A stretch of 64,000 nucleotides of DNA from Clarkia xantiana subsp. parviflora (taxonomy: Eukaryota; Streptophyta; Magnoliopsida; Myrtales; Onagraceae), in the NCBI GenBank assembly GCA_036873135.1, contig JAPTYO010000011.1, forward strand, positions 12,968,747 to 13,032,746. The letters are read 5' to 3'. Of the stretch, positions 12,312-24,540 are shown one piece after another. The translations under genes were made by a program, and so were the position numbers. How positions within the stretch are numbered: the stretch's first letter is position 1; the number at the start of each line of letters is the position of its first letter. The notes below the pieces were generated by a model. That model did not search any database. It saw nothing but the letters and a program-made list of their open reading frames with translations, and was not told where the DNA came from.

Positions 12312-12784
12312 TACTAGCTGCTTACCCAGCACTTAGCGCGGGTAAAATATAAGGAAAAATATATAAATTAATATACTTAATTTATTCTAATTATGAATAA
12401 AAAATTATATCTACAATGATTAATATTTATTAAATAAATATATGTTTATTAATCACATTTTTTTGTTATAGATATAAGTCTTTTAATATTAAACCACCAT
12501 TTTTAATTCTTTTAAGTAACATTATATTAATATATTATATTTTATATTATTTTTGCAAATATATATTATATATTTTTCTTAAATATACTGACTTAATTTT
12601 TAAATTACTAATGTAATAAAATATAAGGTGTATATATGTCAATTAATGTTTTTATAAATTTATTAACATTAACTTTAAATATGTTTTATTTTTTTAATGT
12701 TGATTCATTTGAATGTATAGTGATAATATATATATATATTTATAATATGTACACATATATATATATCATATAATGTGTATATAA
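12312..12784 (-). mobile_element. Helitron-like 3' terminus (body truncated or unbounded)
   Basis: On the minus strand the sequence reads CCCGCGCTAAGTGCTGGG, an imperfect hairpin with a TAA loop, followed 8 nt later by CTAG and then T. A GC-rich hairpin about 10 nt before CTRR, with insertion next to T, is the classic Helitron 3' end. The body above it is very AT-rich and has no Rep/helicase. The 5' end is not seen and may have been separated by the copia LTR at 12785. Confidence 0.5.
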
Positions 12785-13348
12785 TGTTAGCATATGGTGA
12801 CGTGGCGCCGTAATAGGAGCCCGTTAATTAAGGGAATTACCTAAGTTAATTAGATAATTGTCAATCAGGCTTGATTGGGCCAAAACCAATTAGTAATTGA
12901 CAAGGGAGGCCCAAAATGGGCCTCCCCCCTTATTATGCATGGTTCGGCCAAAACCCTAGTACCACATTGGTTGGAGTTGCCTTTTGGAAACTCCACCCAA
13001 TACTATATATAGGGGAGACTCCTAAGGGTTAATACACACATTTTAGACCAAGGATCTCCATTGAGAAAACTTGTCACCCTAGTCTAATATTTCAGCACCA
13101 TCAACATCAAGTCTGAGGTTCCATCTCCGTTGAAGAATCGATCAAAGGTCTTGTTGTGGAGCTACATCGCGTGGGACTTCTTCTAACGAAAAACTTGCAC
13201 GTGGTTCCGACCGGAGGATCAGAACTCCCTCCACGCCGTTCTTGGGCAGGAAAGCTAAAAGGTATGTGTACTAATTCCGCTGCGTAGATTAGATATCTTG
13301 CTAGTACACGTTTAGCATTCTGTAGTATTACGTCCCCGTAATCCAACA
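12785..13348 (+). repeat. C2 copia 5' LTR (564 bp)
   Basis: It has TGTTAG and CCAACA termini, is followed at once by the primer site, and carries a TATA box in ACTATATATAGG near 13000. It closely resembles the minus-strand LTR at 38605-39166 (562 bp), so C2 and C4 form one subfamily. Confidence 0.9.
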
Positions 13349-13349
13349 G

Positions 13350-13361
13350 TGGTATCAGAGC
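13350..13361 (+). promoter_or_regulatory. C2 primer-binding site (initiator tRNA-Met)
   Basis: TGGTATCAGAGC, the standard copia primer site, 1 bp past the LTR end. Confidence 0.9.
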
Positions 13362-14759
13362 CTGGTTAGGAGTTCTTAAATTTTTGATAAACTAATGATC
13401 TTGGAATTTCATATAACCGAAAATTTTGATGTTTATGAACACCATGAAGAAATCCGAAATTTTTAGCTATTATTATGTGATTGATCTTTAAAAACTTTAA
13501 ATTTTCGAATTTTACATGTTTTTATAGATCATAACCGAAAATTTGGGTTTAAATATGAGTTTGATGTTCATAATCTTCAAGAAACCATGAGTTTTATCAA
13601 GAACACAAATTGTATTTGATCTTAAAAATTGACAACCTTTTCCAATTTCATGTTTGTTGGCCGAAACTAGGGGTAATTGGGGTAATATTTTAAATTTTCT
13701 TAACCCCGAAACTAGGGGCAATTGGGAGCATTCTGAGAAACAATTAACTTATCAATTTAACGTTCCGGTCAAATGAAACGATCCGAAACGAAATTTCAAA
13801 CCCACGGGTTAGAACCAAAATTCACCTAAGTAAAAGTGGTCGAACAAAAACAAAACATTTTACATACTCTGTCATCTCAGTCAGGTCAAACTTAACTGAA
13901 TAAATTCATCGATTTCATAGTTCTAAAAGGAAAAACGACTTACCTCATCCTTATTTGTTAGTACTCCATTAAACATATGTATCCCAAAATAATATGCATG
14001 TTAAAACCGATTTAATTTTAAATTTGGAAATTAAAACGATTTCAAAACCACGGTTTAGACCTGGTATAATGCGCATGGCGCATGTCACATCGAGAGATGG
14101 GACACATCGTTTTAAAAGTATGAATTTAATGATGAAGTATTTTTGTGAATGCTGAATTTTTCGTTTGTAATCCTTTGGATATAACTCATTGATAACTATT
14201 TAGATTAAAAGTGTGCTTCAAGGCTACTGTAATCTAATAAGAACATCAACTATGGCATTAAAGCGAGTGCTTAAATGCATAGTCCATAAGATGGATAAGT
14301 CTATGGATGAGTTAAACAAACAAAACGAAAAGAAGTAGTCGGTAAAACGACTCTCCCACCATTAGCGTTGAACGAAGAGTTTGGCTAAAAGCATTCATTA
14401 AACACCTCAAGAAACATAGTTCAGAAATACATAATGTTAGAGTTGCACATTAATTGTTCCTGCGGGATGAGATTAATTTAACTCACATTAATGTAACACT
14501 ATGTTCTGACAAAATTGGTTAACAAGTTACCATAAAAGCTAATAAATGATTCGGGTAAAACCTTATCACAAAGTCGCATTAATTTGCACATTAAAACGAG
14601 TATTTATTAAGAGTACGCACTACTCTCGGAGAATACGAGTTTTAAAATTAGATTGAAACAATGGTTTCGTGGTCAAACATGGCACATTATAAAGGTTTGA
14701 GAATGGATTTCCAACGCTTTGCAGAACGGACAAGCTAGTACTGATTAAGTTAACAGATG
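13362..14759 (+). mobile_element. C2 leader, no gag
   Basis: Non-coding AT-rich leader like the one between the primer site and gag in C4. No gag, protease or integrase core can be found before the integrase-RT linker remnant near 14760, so C2 lost that whole block. Confidence 0.6.
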
Positions 14760-16814
14760 GTTGATGGAGATTCTCAGGTCCCACTTACTTTGAGTGGGAG
14801 AATTGATATAGCATAAGTAATTGATTTGGTAAATGATGATGGAAACGTCTTCATAATAAATCCAGTGAGAGTGCTCACTCCCCCTCACACATAATCATCA
14901 CTAAATTTCAAAATGCGAATCAAGTCGGACCTGATAATCATGATAATGAACTATTTCAACTACCCATTTTTCCTAGTGAGAGTGGAACGACCAACTCGGT
15001 TCCAGATCCTAGTGATCGACGAATACATCTCGGAGGTAGAATCCCGAGACCGAGAGGTTATTCCAAGTAAGTTCAACCACCACCATTGTTCCCAGTGGGA
15101 GTAATGCCCAGATAAGAAGCATTATTCCGAGTGGAAGTAACGATCAGACTAAAACATGGGATTAACGTGCCTAGACATAGTCAAAGGCAACGAACTTCTC
15201 TCGAGAAGTATCCCATCAAACGATATATGTTAAACATCTTGATGTTCGTTCTTGAACCAGTGACGATTCAGCAAGCAAAGGAAGGACCTCAAAACGAGAG
15301 AATGGAGGAAAACAATGGAGGATGAAATTACCTAAATAAGAACTAATTCAGTTTTAGTCTTTAGTTGATTTATCTGTTAACCACAGAACAAGAAAGTGAA
15401 ATCTTAAGAATTCACTTCTGGTTGAAATATCGAGTGGTGCAAAACTCGAATAATTGCGAAAGGATATACCAAAATTCACGGAGTGAACTTTGATAAAGAC
15501 AGACTCACCGACTATGCGTTACACCATAGTCAGGGCCGTCCTTGCTCATGACTGCAAGTCTCACACTCGAGCATGTATCAAATGGACATTAAGACCAAAC
15601 CTCTCCAAGTAAAACTGGAGAAAGAGATCTATATGGAGCAGCCGGAGAGTTTCATTACTCCTGGCAAAGAACGTAAAGTTTGCAAACTCCAAAGATCTAT
15701 ATACGGCCTTAAAAATTCGTCTCAGCAATGGTATCGCAGATTCCACGGGGAAATCGTCGGATACAGATTCCTGAATCTTCACGAGGATCCCTGCGTATAC
15801 ACTAAGACCTCTAGGTCTAAGTATATCATCATAACACTATACGTGGATGACATACTCATTGCTGCGATCGACGTGAGTTTCATGAATCAAAGTCCTGGTT
15901 AGCATCAGCATTCGAGATGAAAGACATGGGAGAGGCTACGTACATCTTAGGCATCAAAATTGCCCGAGATCGTGCCACCCGGAGATTATGTCTATCACAG
16001 GAATCATATATCAACAAATTTGTTGAAAAGATTCAGAATACTGGATGCTAAACCCGTGGATACGCCGGTTGTGTTCGGGTGCGCGCTATCGAAGCGTGAT
16101 GGCCCGAAAAACCAGCAGGAGCGTGAACAGATGAAGAATGCAGAGTATCTGAGCATGGTAGGGAGTCTAATGTACGCCATGCTCTGTACTCGGCCAGACA
16201 TCTATTACACTGTGGGCCTAGTAGCAAGATTCCAATCAGATCCTAGTTATCAACATCTAAAGGTCGTAAAACGAATTATTATCAGATATCTGAAAGGTAC
16301 TGCCGGCTACGTTTTGTGCTATGAGGGCAATCAGCTCGAATTGACCGGTTATAGTGACGCCGACCACGGTGGTGATCCGGATGATCGTAAGTCCACCACA
16401 GGAGGAGTTTTCCTCCTTGCTAATGCTGCCATATCATGGGTAAGCAAGAAGCAATCTTGTGTCACGCTTTCCACTATGGAATCGGAATTCGTTGCCCTCT
16501 CCAAAAACGCAGAAGAAGCGGTCTGGCTGAAGAGGCTTCTTACTGCATTAATTGGCACCGACAAAAAGAGTAAACCTGTGAAGGTGTACTCCGACAGTCA
16601 GGCGGCCATTGCGGCAGTTAAGAATCCAAAGTACCATAGTAGGACAAAGCACATTGATGTGAAATACAATTATGCTAAATCTGTCCTGGAAGACAACATA
16701 ATCGCTTTAGAATACTTGCCTACAGACAATATGGTCGCAGACCCTTTAACTAAGCCGTTACGTAGGGAGATTTTTGAAAAGCACGTAAAACTGCTTGGAT
16801 TACGTAGGGCTTAA
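14760..16814 (+). pseudogene. C2 copia pol pseudogene (linker, RT, RNase H)
   Basis: The integrase-RT linker remnant (14760-15300) is followed by reverse transcriptase at 15573-15902 (IYMEQPESFITPGKE, KLQRSIYGLK, and the catalytic YVDDI near 15840) and by the RT end plus RNase H at 15960-16814 (VGSLMYAMLCTRPDI, DADHGGDPDDRKSTTGG, KVYSDSQAAIA, NMVADPLTKPL). At least two frameshifts, near 15900 and 16020, separate the pieces, and the N-terminal RT is full of stops. The intact enzyme would copy element RNA into DNA. This copy cannot. Confidence 0.85.
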
Positions 16815-17429
16815 ACTGTGTGGCTTGTAAAAGTGATAACATTTTGACATTTGAAATTATGTTTCAATTGAATAAAATAATTGCAATTTGAGTTTATGAT
16901 TTATCGACGTCATAATGATTAACAACATCGGATTTTACGGTCTATAAACTAAGTCGTAGGAAGAAGTAAAATTCTTCCACCAAAATTATGTCGAATGTGA
17001 ACCTTGCCTCGTCACACAGGCACGGTCATCTTGTAAGGAGAGAGGGACCTCTACCATAACAAGATTGGGTAAGAATAAGGGGGATAAACCTGATTAAACA
17101 AAACGATAACATTGTCACGCTTAACAGCAGGACTTAATCTTCGTTTTGTAAATCGTCGAGTTGGACTTTGTCCTTCACTATATCACATTCAAGGCCAGAT
17201 GAGAGATTCTGCGATAGCATTATTGATATATCCCATCCCTGGCTTTACCAGGTGTGCTATCGACGCGTGCTTCATACTGCGCGTGCCACGTTCGATCACG
17301 GGTCATGCTCGGTTGTGCTAGCTAGAATCCTTATGATTCAAAGGGCGCATACTTCTTCACCTTGAGTGTGTGATTGATCCCGGATGCCTTATGAAGAGGC
17401 ATCCAAAGTATCCTCACGGACTCAGAACT
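16815..17429 (+). mobile_element. C2 3' non-coding region (truncated)
   Basis: Homologous to 41156-42573 in C5 and, reversed, to 28245-29360 in C3. It has no conserved ORF: the small ORFs here do not match those in the other copies. It stops at the foldback element, so the 3' LTR of C2 is missing. Confidence 0.7.
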
Positions 17430-17755
17430 TATAGATTTGCTATTTAAAATGAAACTTATAAATAATTTGTTTCTTTAAATTGCGTAGAGACCAAAATAGG
17501 AGATAAAAATACTTCTTAATTTTTAATCAATCAATATTATGTATCTAAATTTAGAGAACCCCTATTAAATTAGGCAACGCTGACTGGACAAACTTAATAG
17601 GGGTTCCGATGCCAAATTTAATAGGGGTTCTCTAAATTTAGATACATAATATTGATTTGACGTAAATTAATAAAAAAAATTATCTCCTATTTTAGTTTCT
17701 ACGTAAAATAAAGAAACTAATAATTAAAAGTTTCCATTTAAATAGTAAATCTATA
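17430..17755. mobile_element. Foldback MITE / long palindrome (326 bp)
   Basis: The two halves, 17430-17568 and 17611-17755, are near-perfect reverse complements around a loop of about 42 bp. The termini are TATAGATTTGCTATTTAAAA and TTTAAATAGTAAATCTATA, and the inner arms share AGAACCCCTATTAAATT. It would form a very long hairpin if transcribed. No clear target duplication is seen. Confidence 0.75.
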
Positions 17756-19204
17756 CAGTTTGGTTTCGGAAGCTCATAGGACGCCACGTAAGCACTATAT
17801 ATATATATATAGAATAAAGCAATATAAATTTATAGTATGTTATTGTATAAATCACAAAAATAGAATACTGTATCAAAAATAAATTAAATTATATCTCACA
17901 CGTATTTCGTAATATAAGAAAAGAAATGTGAGATTAATGAATTAATATTTAAAGAATATACATAGTACATACAAACAAAAATTTCCCTCGATTCTTCACC
18001 ATGTATAGTATGTTTTGTAATTTAATAATAACAATTATGGATTCTAACCTTCTATTAGTAAACGTCAATTTGTCCAAAAACGTCAATCAAATCCTATATA
18101 TATAAAATATTTTATTAAACATATATATATATATTAGTAGAAGTTAATGTTGTTTCTAATTTTGTTGGCAAACTCTAACTATATAAACTTTAATCTTTAG
18201 CTCTTGGGAATAATATTACTTTCGTTGTTGTAGCTTTTTTCTCTACTATGATGATGTATATTCTTCGATTATTATGCATTTTTCTTATAATTCTAATGTG
18301 ATGTTTATTCTTTTACATAATTTAGTTTGCGAGTATCGAGTAAGGTTGGTGAGAATAATATGCGAACTTGATCAAAATGGAAGACAAACATATAATTTAT
18401 ATGAGAACGATATAACACGTTTAAGGTTTTCAGCACCACTGCGGAAGGTTAGAAACTCATCATATTTTTTTATGAAGCGGTTATAAAAAATTGTCAATTC
18501 ACCATCTATCAAGTTCTTTTATGTCATCATAATAATAACAAAACGTGGTCTTGAGTCCTTTAAATTTGAACATTATATATATTATTGGAGTAGATAAATT
18601 TTGATCGGTTATTTTGTTAGATTTAAATCATTTTTTTATAAGTAGAATTAATAATCTTTTGTTTTTTACTTAAGAATTAATCTTTTGGATGCAATAAATG
18701 TTGGTGTCAAAATAATAAAAGTATATATAATAATAACAATTATATTTTCTGTATCATGATCTAACAAATAAATAAAGAATATAACAGAAATCACTACATA
18801 TCAATAGTTACTTTATATATATATATGAAAAAAAAAAAGTTTGATATCAAAGCAATGTGGAGCACGCTCTGGGAAGGGAAGGTCCTGAACTAAATCGTAA
18901 ATCGACCACATCCTAAGCAAGAAAGCTCAGAGGGAGTTAAAGGTTACGCGTTAAAATTTTCTTACAAAGAAAATATGATAATTCTTAGTGCAAATTAAAT
19001 ATAAATATATTCTTATCTTATAATATAAATGACTATCAACTCTTAAAAAATGGTGTAGAGTATTATATGTACATGATATCTATTATGGTACTAAATTAGT
19101 TTTCTTTATAACATTGTCTAATTAATCATGTTATTATCTTTTTACTTCTAATGGATTAGAAAATAAAAATTTGAAAAGTAATTTCATTCTAAAAGCTTGG
19201 AGGG
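17756..19204. other. AT-rich intergenic DNA
   Basis: No supported gene or transposon. It holds short TA microsatellites (17799-17811, 18121-18134, 18817-18830). The ORF at 18274-18486 has no recognisable similarity or compositional support. Confidence 0.5.
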
Positions 19205-20038
19205 TGTTAATGGGTGCGCGACTGTGAGTTAAAATTTTGGTCATGTTGCGTCCAAATCCAACCGGGGAGTCGGACTCTTCGGCACTTCGGGTTGGGGACA
19301 CGTCGGGTGTCGGAAATGGACTTTCTGATGTTGGCAAGGGGCTGTCAGCAATGTGCACTTGTCGGCCAGGTACGACTGTCGGCAGTGTAGGCTGTCGGCA
19401 AAGTACGGCTGTCGGCAGTGCAAGCTTGTCGGCAAAGTAAGCTTATCGGCTTCGCGCGGTGCTAACAAGCAGGAATGGCAATAACCAGCACGGAGAGGGG
19501 GGGTGGTCCTGGTTGAAACCTTTCTGATGCTTAAATGAACGTCTAGAGAGAGAAAATATTCTAGAGAGAGGTCAGAGCTCTAAGGCCAAAATCTAAAGAA
19601 TGTGTCAAAATGGGTGGCGAACGTCTCCTATTTATAGGGAACCTTAGAACCGAACCCGTTTTTTGTGCGGTTCGACGCCGGTCTAACAGAAAATAGGAAC
19701 CGTCGTCTAGTTAGGCTTTGGAGAACTCTTCACTCTTTGTGTTCGGACGATAAAAAAGGATGTGTGCGGTATCCGTCGACAGCAATCCGGACTTCATCGG
19801 ACTTAGAATCCGACGGGGTCCGGATTGCCTAAGACAATCCGACGGGGTCCGGATTGCCCAAGGCAATCCGGCCGGTCTGGATTGCTGGGCAATCCGGAGG
19901 CTCGGTCCGGACGCATACGTCGCGCCTCCGGACTGTTTTCGAACCTCGGATATTGTGTTTGGGCCCGTTATGTGATTTTTGATGTATTTGCGAAGTCCTG
20001 GATGTAAATACGAACCTGAATTTGGCAGATATCCAACA
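19205..20038 (-). repeat. T2 3' LTR (834 bp), same family as T1
   Basis: On the minus strand it starts TGTTGGATATCTGCC and ends ATTAACA, with TGTT/AACA inverted ends. The polypurine tract ACTCGAGGGCAAG lies just upstream in element sense (20039-20052). Its U3 has four or more CCGGATTG / CAATCCGG dyads (19788-19900), as in the T1 LTR, and a second repeated block with the core GTCGGCA (19350-19440). Confidence 0.8.
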
Positions 20039-21379
20039 CTTGCCCTCGAGTCAAGTAACGGTTCAGACCATACTTGACTCTATTTTAAGCTAGGATATAA
20101 GCCCAATTTAGGTTCGGAGCTGACCTCGAGAGTGGCTTGTTTGGCAATTGAGCGCGACGACTTCGATTTCACTCCACTTTAATTTTTGTCGGGAGGTATG
20201 TTAACTTTCGACATGATTAGCGCAACCAGCGATATACATATAACAGTGAACAATAAACAATACGCACATGTTTATGAACTTGTGCGATAATCCTCATGGA
20301 AAAATGCAAACATGACATATGATGTTTAACATGAACGTGATGTCAGCATGATTGTAGAAGATGTGAATAGACGATTGATAATTAAATCATGCAAGTAATC
20401 ATGTGATAATGATAAAATTCATGAATCATGCATTTAAAATGATATAACGTACGTGAAGTCATGCGCGCGTTATGTCATGTACGCGCTAAATCATGTGTGC
20501 ATAGTATCTAGTCATAGCACACTAAGAAAATTCTAAGTGTTTAAATAAGGAGATGACAACATGTAAACATGCTATTTGAGGACTTAGCAATAAATAATTA
20601 AAGTTTTAGGATGAACCATAGATAATGATGGATAGATATAGGAGAGAGAATACCCATTAGTTAATCCTCCACCATTAGTAACTTGTAGTGTTCTCTCCTT
20701 TCTTGAAGAAGAAGAAAACTTGCGAGTGAAAAATTTGGAGGCCAAATATTTGAAGACCAAGCAATTTTGGGACAACCACACCAAGGTCATCACCGACGGA
20801 ATTCCGGCGAAGAGAAGGGGCGGAAGTGAGGCAACCATCGGCGGCGCGTGAGGCAACTGGCGGCGGCGCGTGAAGTTCCTGCGGCGGTGGGTGACCTCCG
20901 GCGGTGGTGGGTAGCTTTCCGGGGTCGTCTCGTGGTGGCGAATCTAATTTCGGGTACGGTTGGACCCTTTGATACTTCGTTTAAGTTCAATCCGGTCTTG
21001 ATTGCTTCTTGAATTTGGTAATCTAGGACGCACACAAGGTGTTTGTTAAAATTCCCAAAAGAGATTAGTTCCTCAAATCGGCCAAAATTTTGACTAAGTG
21101 CTGGAAATTTTAGAAAGATAGAGATAAGTTGCTAAACTCCCCTTATGCGTTGTGATTGTTGTCAACACATTGCATTATGGCTTAGGTGATGTTTTGGCAT
21201 GCTCAATGTTGATTTTTAGCCGGTGTTCGAACATAATTGTTTGTCGTTATATTGATCCTTGTTCATTGAGCTCACATGTTGTCTGCAATCATGATAAAAC
21301 ACTTAGCAAATATTTTTGAGATATCTAATGCTTGTTACCATGATTGTCGTTGACTGCCGTCATAGGAGAATAATTATAA
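20039..21379 (-). mobile_element. T2 interior, non-coding
   Basis: Spacer of the minus-strand Tat-like element. It includes GCGCG-containing repeats like those of T1 (20440-20520) and a GC-rich patch at 20800-20940 with repeated GGCGGCG tracts that stands out against the AT-rich surroundings. No retroviral domain is present. Confidence 0.55.
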
Positions 21380-22040
21380 CATATTCCTTGATAGTTGACA
21401 TCTTGTTGTATGTTGACGGTTGTTGATTGTCATCAACTTGTCGCGCGTTGACAGTTGTTGATTGCTGACATGGTGGAATACTTAGAAAATATTCCTTGAT
21501 AGTCGACACCTTGTCATATGACGACTGCTGATATAGTGGAACACTTAGAAAATATTCCTTGATAGTCGACACCTTGTCATATGTCGACTGCTAACATAGT
21601 GGAACACTTAGAAAATATTCCTTGATAGTCGACACCTTGTCATATGTAGACTGCTTATATAGTGGAACACTTAGAAAATATTCCTTGATAGTCGACACCT
21701 TGTCATATGTAGACTGCTTACATAGTGGAACACTTAGAAAATATTCCTAACAGCCGGCATCCCGTTGTAGGCTCACAGCTGATATGGTTGGAACACTTAG
21801 AAAATATTCCTGACAGCCGGCATCCCGTTGTTTGCTTACGGCTGATATAGTTGGAACACTTAGAAATTATTCCTGACAGCCTGCATCCCGTTGTATACTC
21901 ACAGCTGATATAGTTGGAACACTTAGAAAATATTCCTGACAGCCGGCATCCTGTTGTATGCTCACAGCTGATATAGTTTATTACACTTAGAGAATATTCC
22001 TGACAGCCGGCATCCCGTTGTATGTCGACAGCTGTACGCG
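21380..22040. repeat. 63-bp spacer satellite, about 10 copies
   Basis: AGTCGACACC recurs at 21501, 21564 and 21627, a strict 63-bp period. From about 21750 the units switch to a variant with CAGCCGGCATCCCGTTGTA but keep the 63-bp length and the GGAACACTTAGAAAATATTC core. Early units contain AGTCGACA and, 10 nt later, TGTCGACT, an 8-bp hairpin stem. Confidence 0.9.
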
Positions 22041-22117
22041 CGTGCTCGTATGTGCGTGCTAGTATGTGCGCACTTGCCTCCATACTTAGATTCTTCACAA
22101 CATGTGATCTTTTTATG

Positions 22118-22580
22118 ATAGATCAACCTCATCAGGATGCCCTGTGATCACCCTCATCATATCATCCTATGAAGACAAAAGGGTCCTTATCGACAGTGGA
22201 AGCTCAACTGATATTCTTTTTTACGAAGCCTTCTTACAATTGGGATTCACCATAAAAGATTTAAAGAGAGCCAGCTTCCCCCCTGACAGGATTCACAGGG
22301 GAAACCGTCTACCCTATGGGCTCTATTCGTTTGCCAATAATCTTGGGAAATGAGGATAAAACCTTAACGATCGACGTGCTATTCTTAGTTATCGACGCCA
22401 CTTCCGCCTACAACGCCATCATCGGAAGAACCACCATCAACCCTCACCGAATTATCCCTTACTCTTCTCATCAAATCATGAGATTTCCGACACCTCGGGG
22501 GATAGGAGAGGTTAGGGGAGACCAAACCATGGCACACCATTGTTATCACACGTCGACACGACGCCCAGAGAGGTCATAAA
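22118..22580 (+). pseudogene. T3 gypsy protease fragment
   Basis: Two overlapping frames encode the aspartic protease of a Tat-type polyprotein: VLIDSGSSTDILFYEAFL (catalytic DSG at about 22193) and, one frame over, AYNAIIGRTTINPHRIIPYS and MRFPTPRGIGEVRGDQ. A frameshift lies near 22310. It matches the protease block of T7 (LIDGGSSSDIL ... YNAIIGRTTINPL). It is cut off from gag on the left and runs straight into spacer on the right; RT, RNase H and integrase are deleted. Confidence 0.85.
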
Positions 22581-22734
22581 ATTTCTAAGGAATACTCTTT
22601 TATATTTATGACTAATATCTCGAAGCTTCTCTTTAGTGTAATATTCAGGAAATAATGAATAAATATAGCCCTTTGAGGCTCCTTTGTCCTAAAGAATTAC
22701 TATCAATAAAAATATAGAAGAATGGTGTCTACAT

Positions 22735-24540
22735 AATCGATTGTAGACATTATGTGCCCAAGATGGTAACAAAGCCTAGGTACATCAACAACTCGATAGA
22801 AGAATGGTGTCTACAAATCGACTGTCGACATTATGTGCCCAAGATGGCAATAAAGCTTAGGTACGTCGACAACTCGATAGAAGAAAGGCGTCTACAAATC
22901 GATTGTCGACATTATGTGCCCAACACGGCAATAAAGCCTAGGTACGTCGACAACTCGATAGAAGAACGAAGCCTACAAATCGATTTTCGACATTATGTGC
23001 CCAAGATGGAAATAAAGCCTAGGTACGTTGACAACTCGATATAAGAATGAAGCCTACAAATCGATTTTCGACATTATGTGCCCAAGATGACAATAAAGCC
23101 TAGGTGTCGACAACTTGATAGAAGAATGAAGCCTACAAATCGATTGTCGACATTATGTTCCCAAGATGGCAATAAAGCCTAGGTACGTCGACTCGATAGA
23201 AGAATGGCATCTACTAATCGATTGTAGACATTATGAGCCAGGACGACAATAAAGCCTAGGTATGTCGACAACTCGATAGGAGAATGAAGCCTACAAATCG
23301 ATTGTCGACATTATGTGCCCAAGATGGCAATAAAGCCTAGGTACGTTGACAACTCGATAGAAGAATGGTGTCTACAGATCGATTGTCGACATTTGTGCCC
23401 TAGAGGGCAATAAAGCATAGGTATGTCGACAACTCGATAGAAGAATGAAGCCTACAAATCGATTGTCGACATTATGTGCCCAAGATGGCAATAAAGCCTA
23501 GGTATGTCGACAACTCGATAAAAGAATGAAGCCTACAAATCGATTGTCGATATTATGTGCCCAAGATGGCAATAAAGCCTAAGTACGTCGACAACTCGAT
23601 AGAAGAATGAAGCCTACAAATCGATTGTCGACATTATGTGCCCAAGATGGCAATATAGCCTAGGTACGTCGACAACTCGATAGAAGAATGAAGCCTACAA
23701 ATCGATTGTCGACATTATGTGCCCAAGATGGCAATAAAGCCTAGTTACATCGGCAACTTGATAGAAGAATGGCGTCTACAAATCGATTGTAGACATTATG
23801 AGCCAAGACGGCAATAAAGCCTAGGTATGTCGACAACTCGATAGGAGAATGAAGCCTACAAATCGATTGTCGACATTATGTTCCCAAGATGGCAATAAAG
23901 CCTAGGTACGTTGACAACTCGATAGAAGAATGGCGTCTACAAATTGATTGTCGACATTTGTGCCTAAGAGGGCAATAAAGCATAGGTATGTCGACAACTC
24001 GATCGAAGAATGAAACCTACAAATCGATTGTCAACATTATGTGCCCAAGATGGCAATAAAGCATAGGTACGTCGACAACTCGATAGAAGAATGAAGCCTA
24101 CAAATCGATTGTTGATATTATGTGCCCAAGATGGCAATAAAGCCTAAGTACGTCGACAACTCGATAGAAGAATGAAGCCTACAAATCGATTGTCAACATT
24201 ATGTACCCAAGATGGCAATATAGCCTAGGTACGTCGACAACTCGATAGAAGAATGAAGCCTACAAATCTATTGTCGACATTATGTGCCCAAGATGGCAAT
24301 AAAGCCTAGGTACGTCGACAACTCGATAGAAGAATGGCGTCTACAAATCAATTGTCAACATTATGTGCCCAGGATGGCAATAAAGCCTAGGTACGTCGAC
24401 AACTCGGTAGAAGAATGAAGTCTACAAGTCAATTGTCGACATCGTGTGCCCAAGATGGCAATAAAGCTTAGGTACATCGATAACTTGATAGAAAGATATC
24501 GTCTACGAATCGATCGATGACACCATATACCTAAGGGCAA
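22735..24540. repeat. 81-bp spacer satellite, about 22 copies, with higher-order structure
   Basis: TATGTGCCCA recurs at 22751, 22832 and 22913. The consensus unit has GTCGACAACTCGAT and, about 20 nt on, ATCGATTGTCGAC, which pair as a 13-bp stem with one bulge. Variant units (GTAGACATTATGAGCC at about 23224 and 23789; GTACGTTGACAACTCG at 23341 and 23906) recur 565 bp apart, about 7 units. A seven-unit block has therefore been duplicated. The period is 27 codons, so a spurious ORF spans several units. Confidence 0.93.

Noticed and set aside
17112..17365. Small ORFs in the copia 3' region as an env-like gene
   Set aside because: The corresponding positions of C3 and C5 do not preserve the frame or the peptide.
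22754..23044. ORF of 96 residues made of 27-residue repeats
   Set aside because: The period is 81 bp, which is 27 codons, so the frame stays open by arithmetic. Indels elsewhere in the array break it, and there is no start context.
22735..24540. CRISPR-like array
   Set aside because: Units are contiguous with no unique spacers, and the context is a plant retrotransposon.
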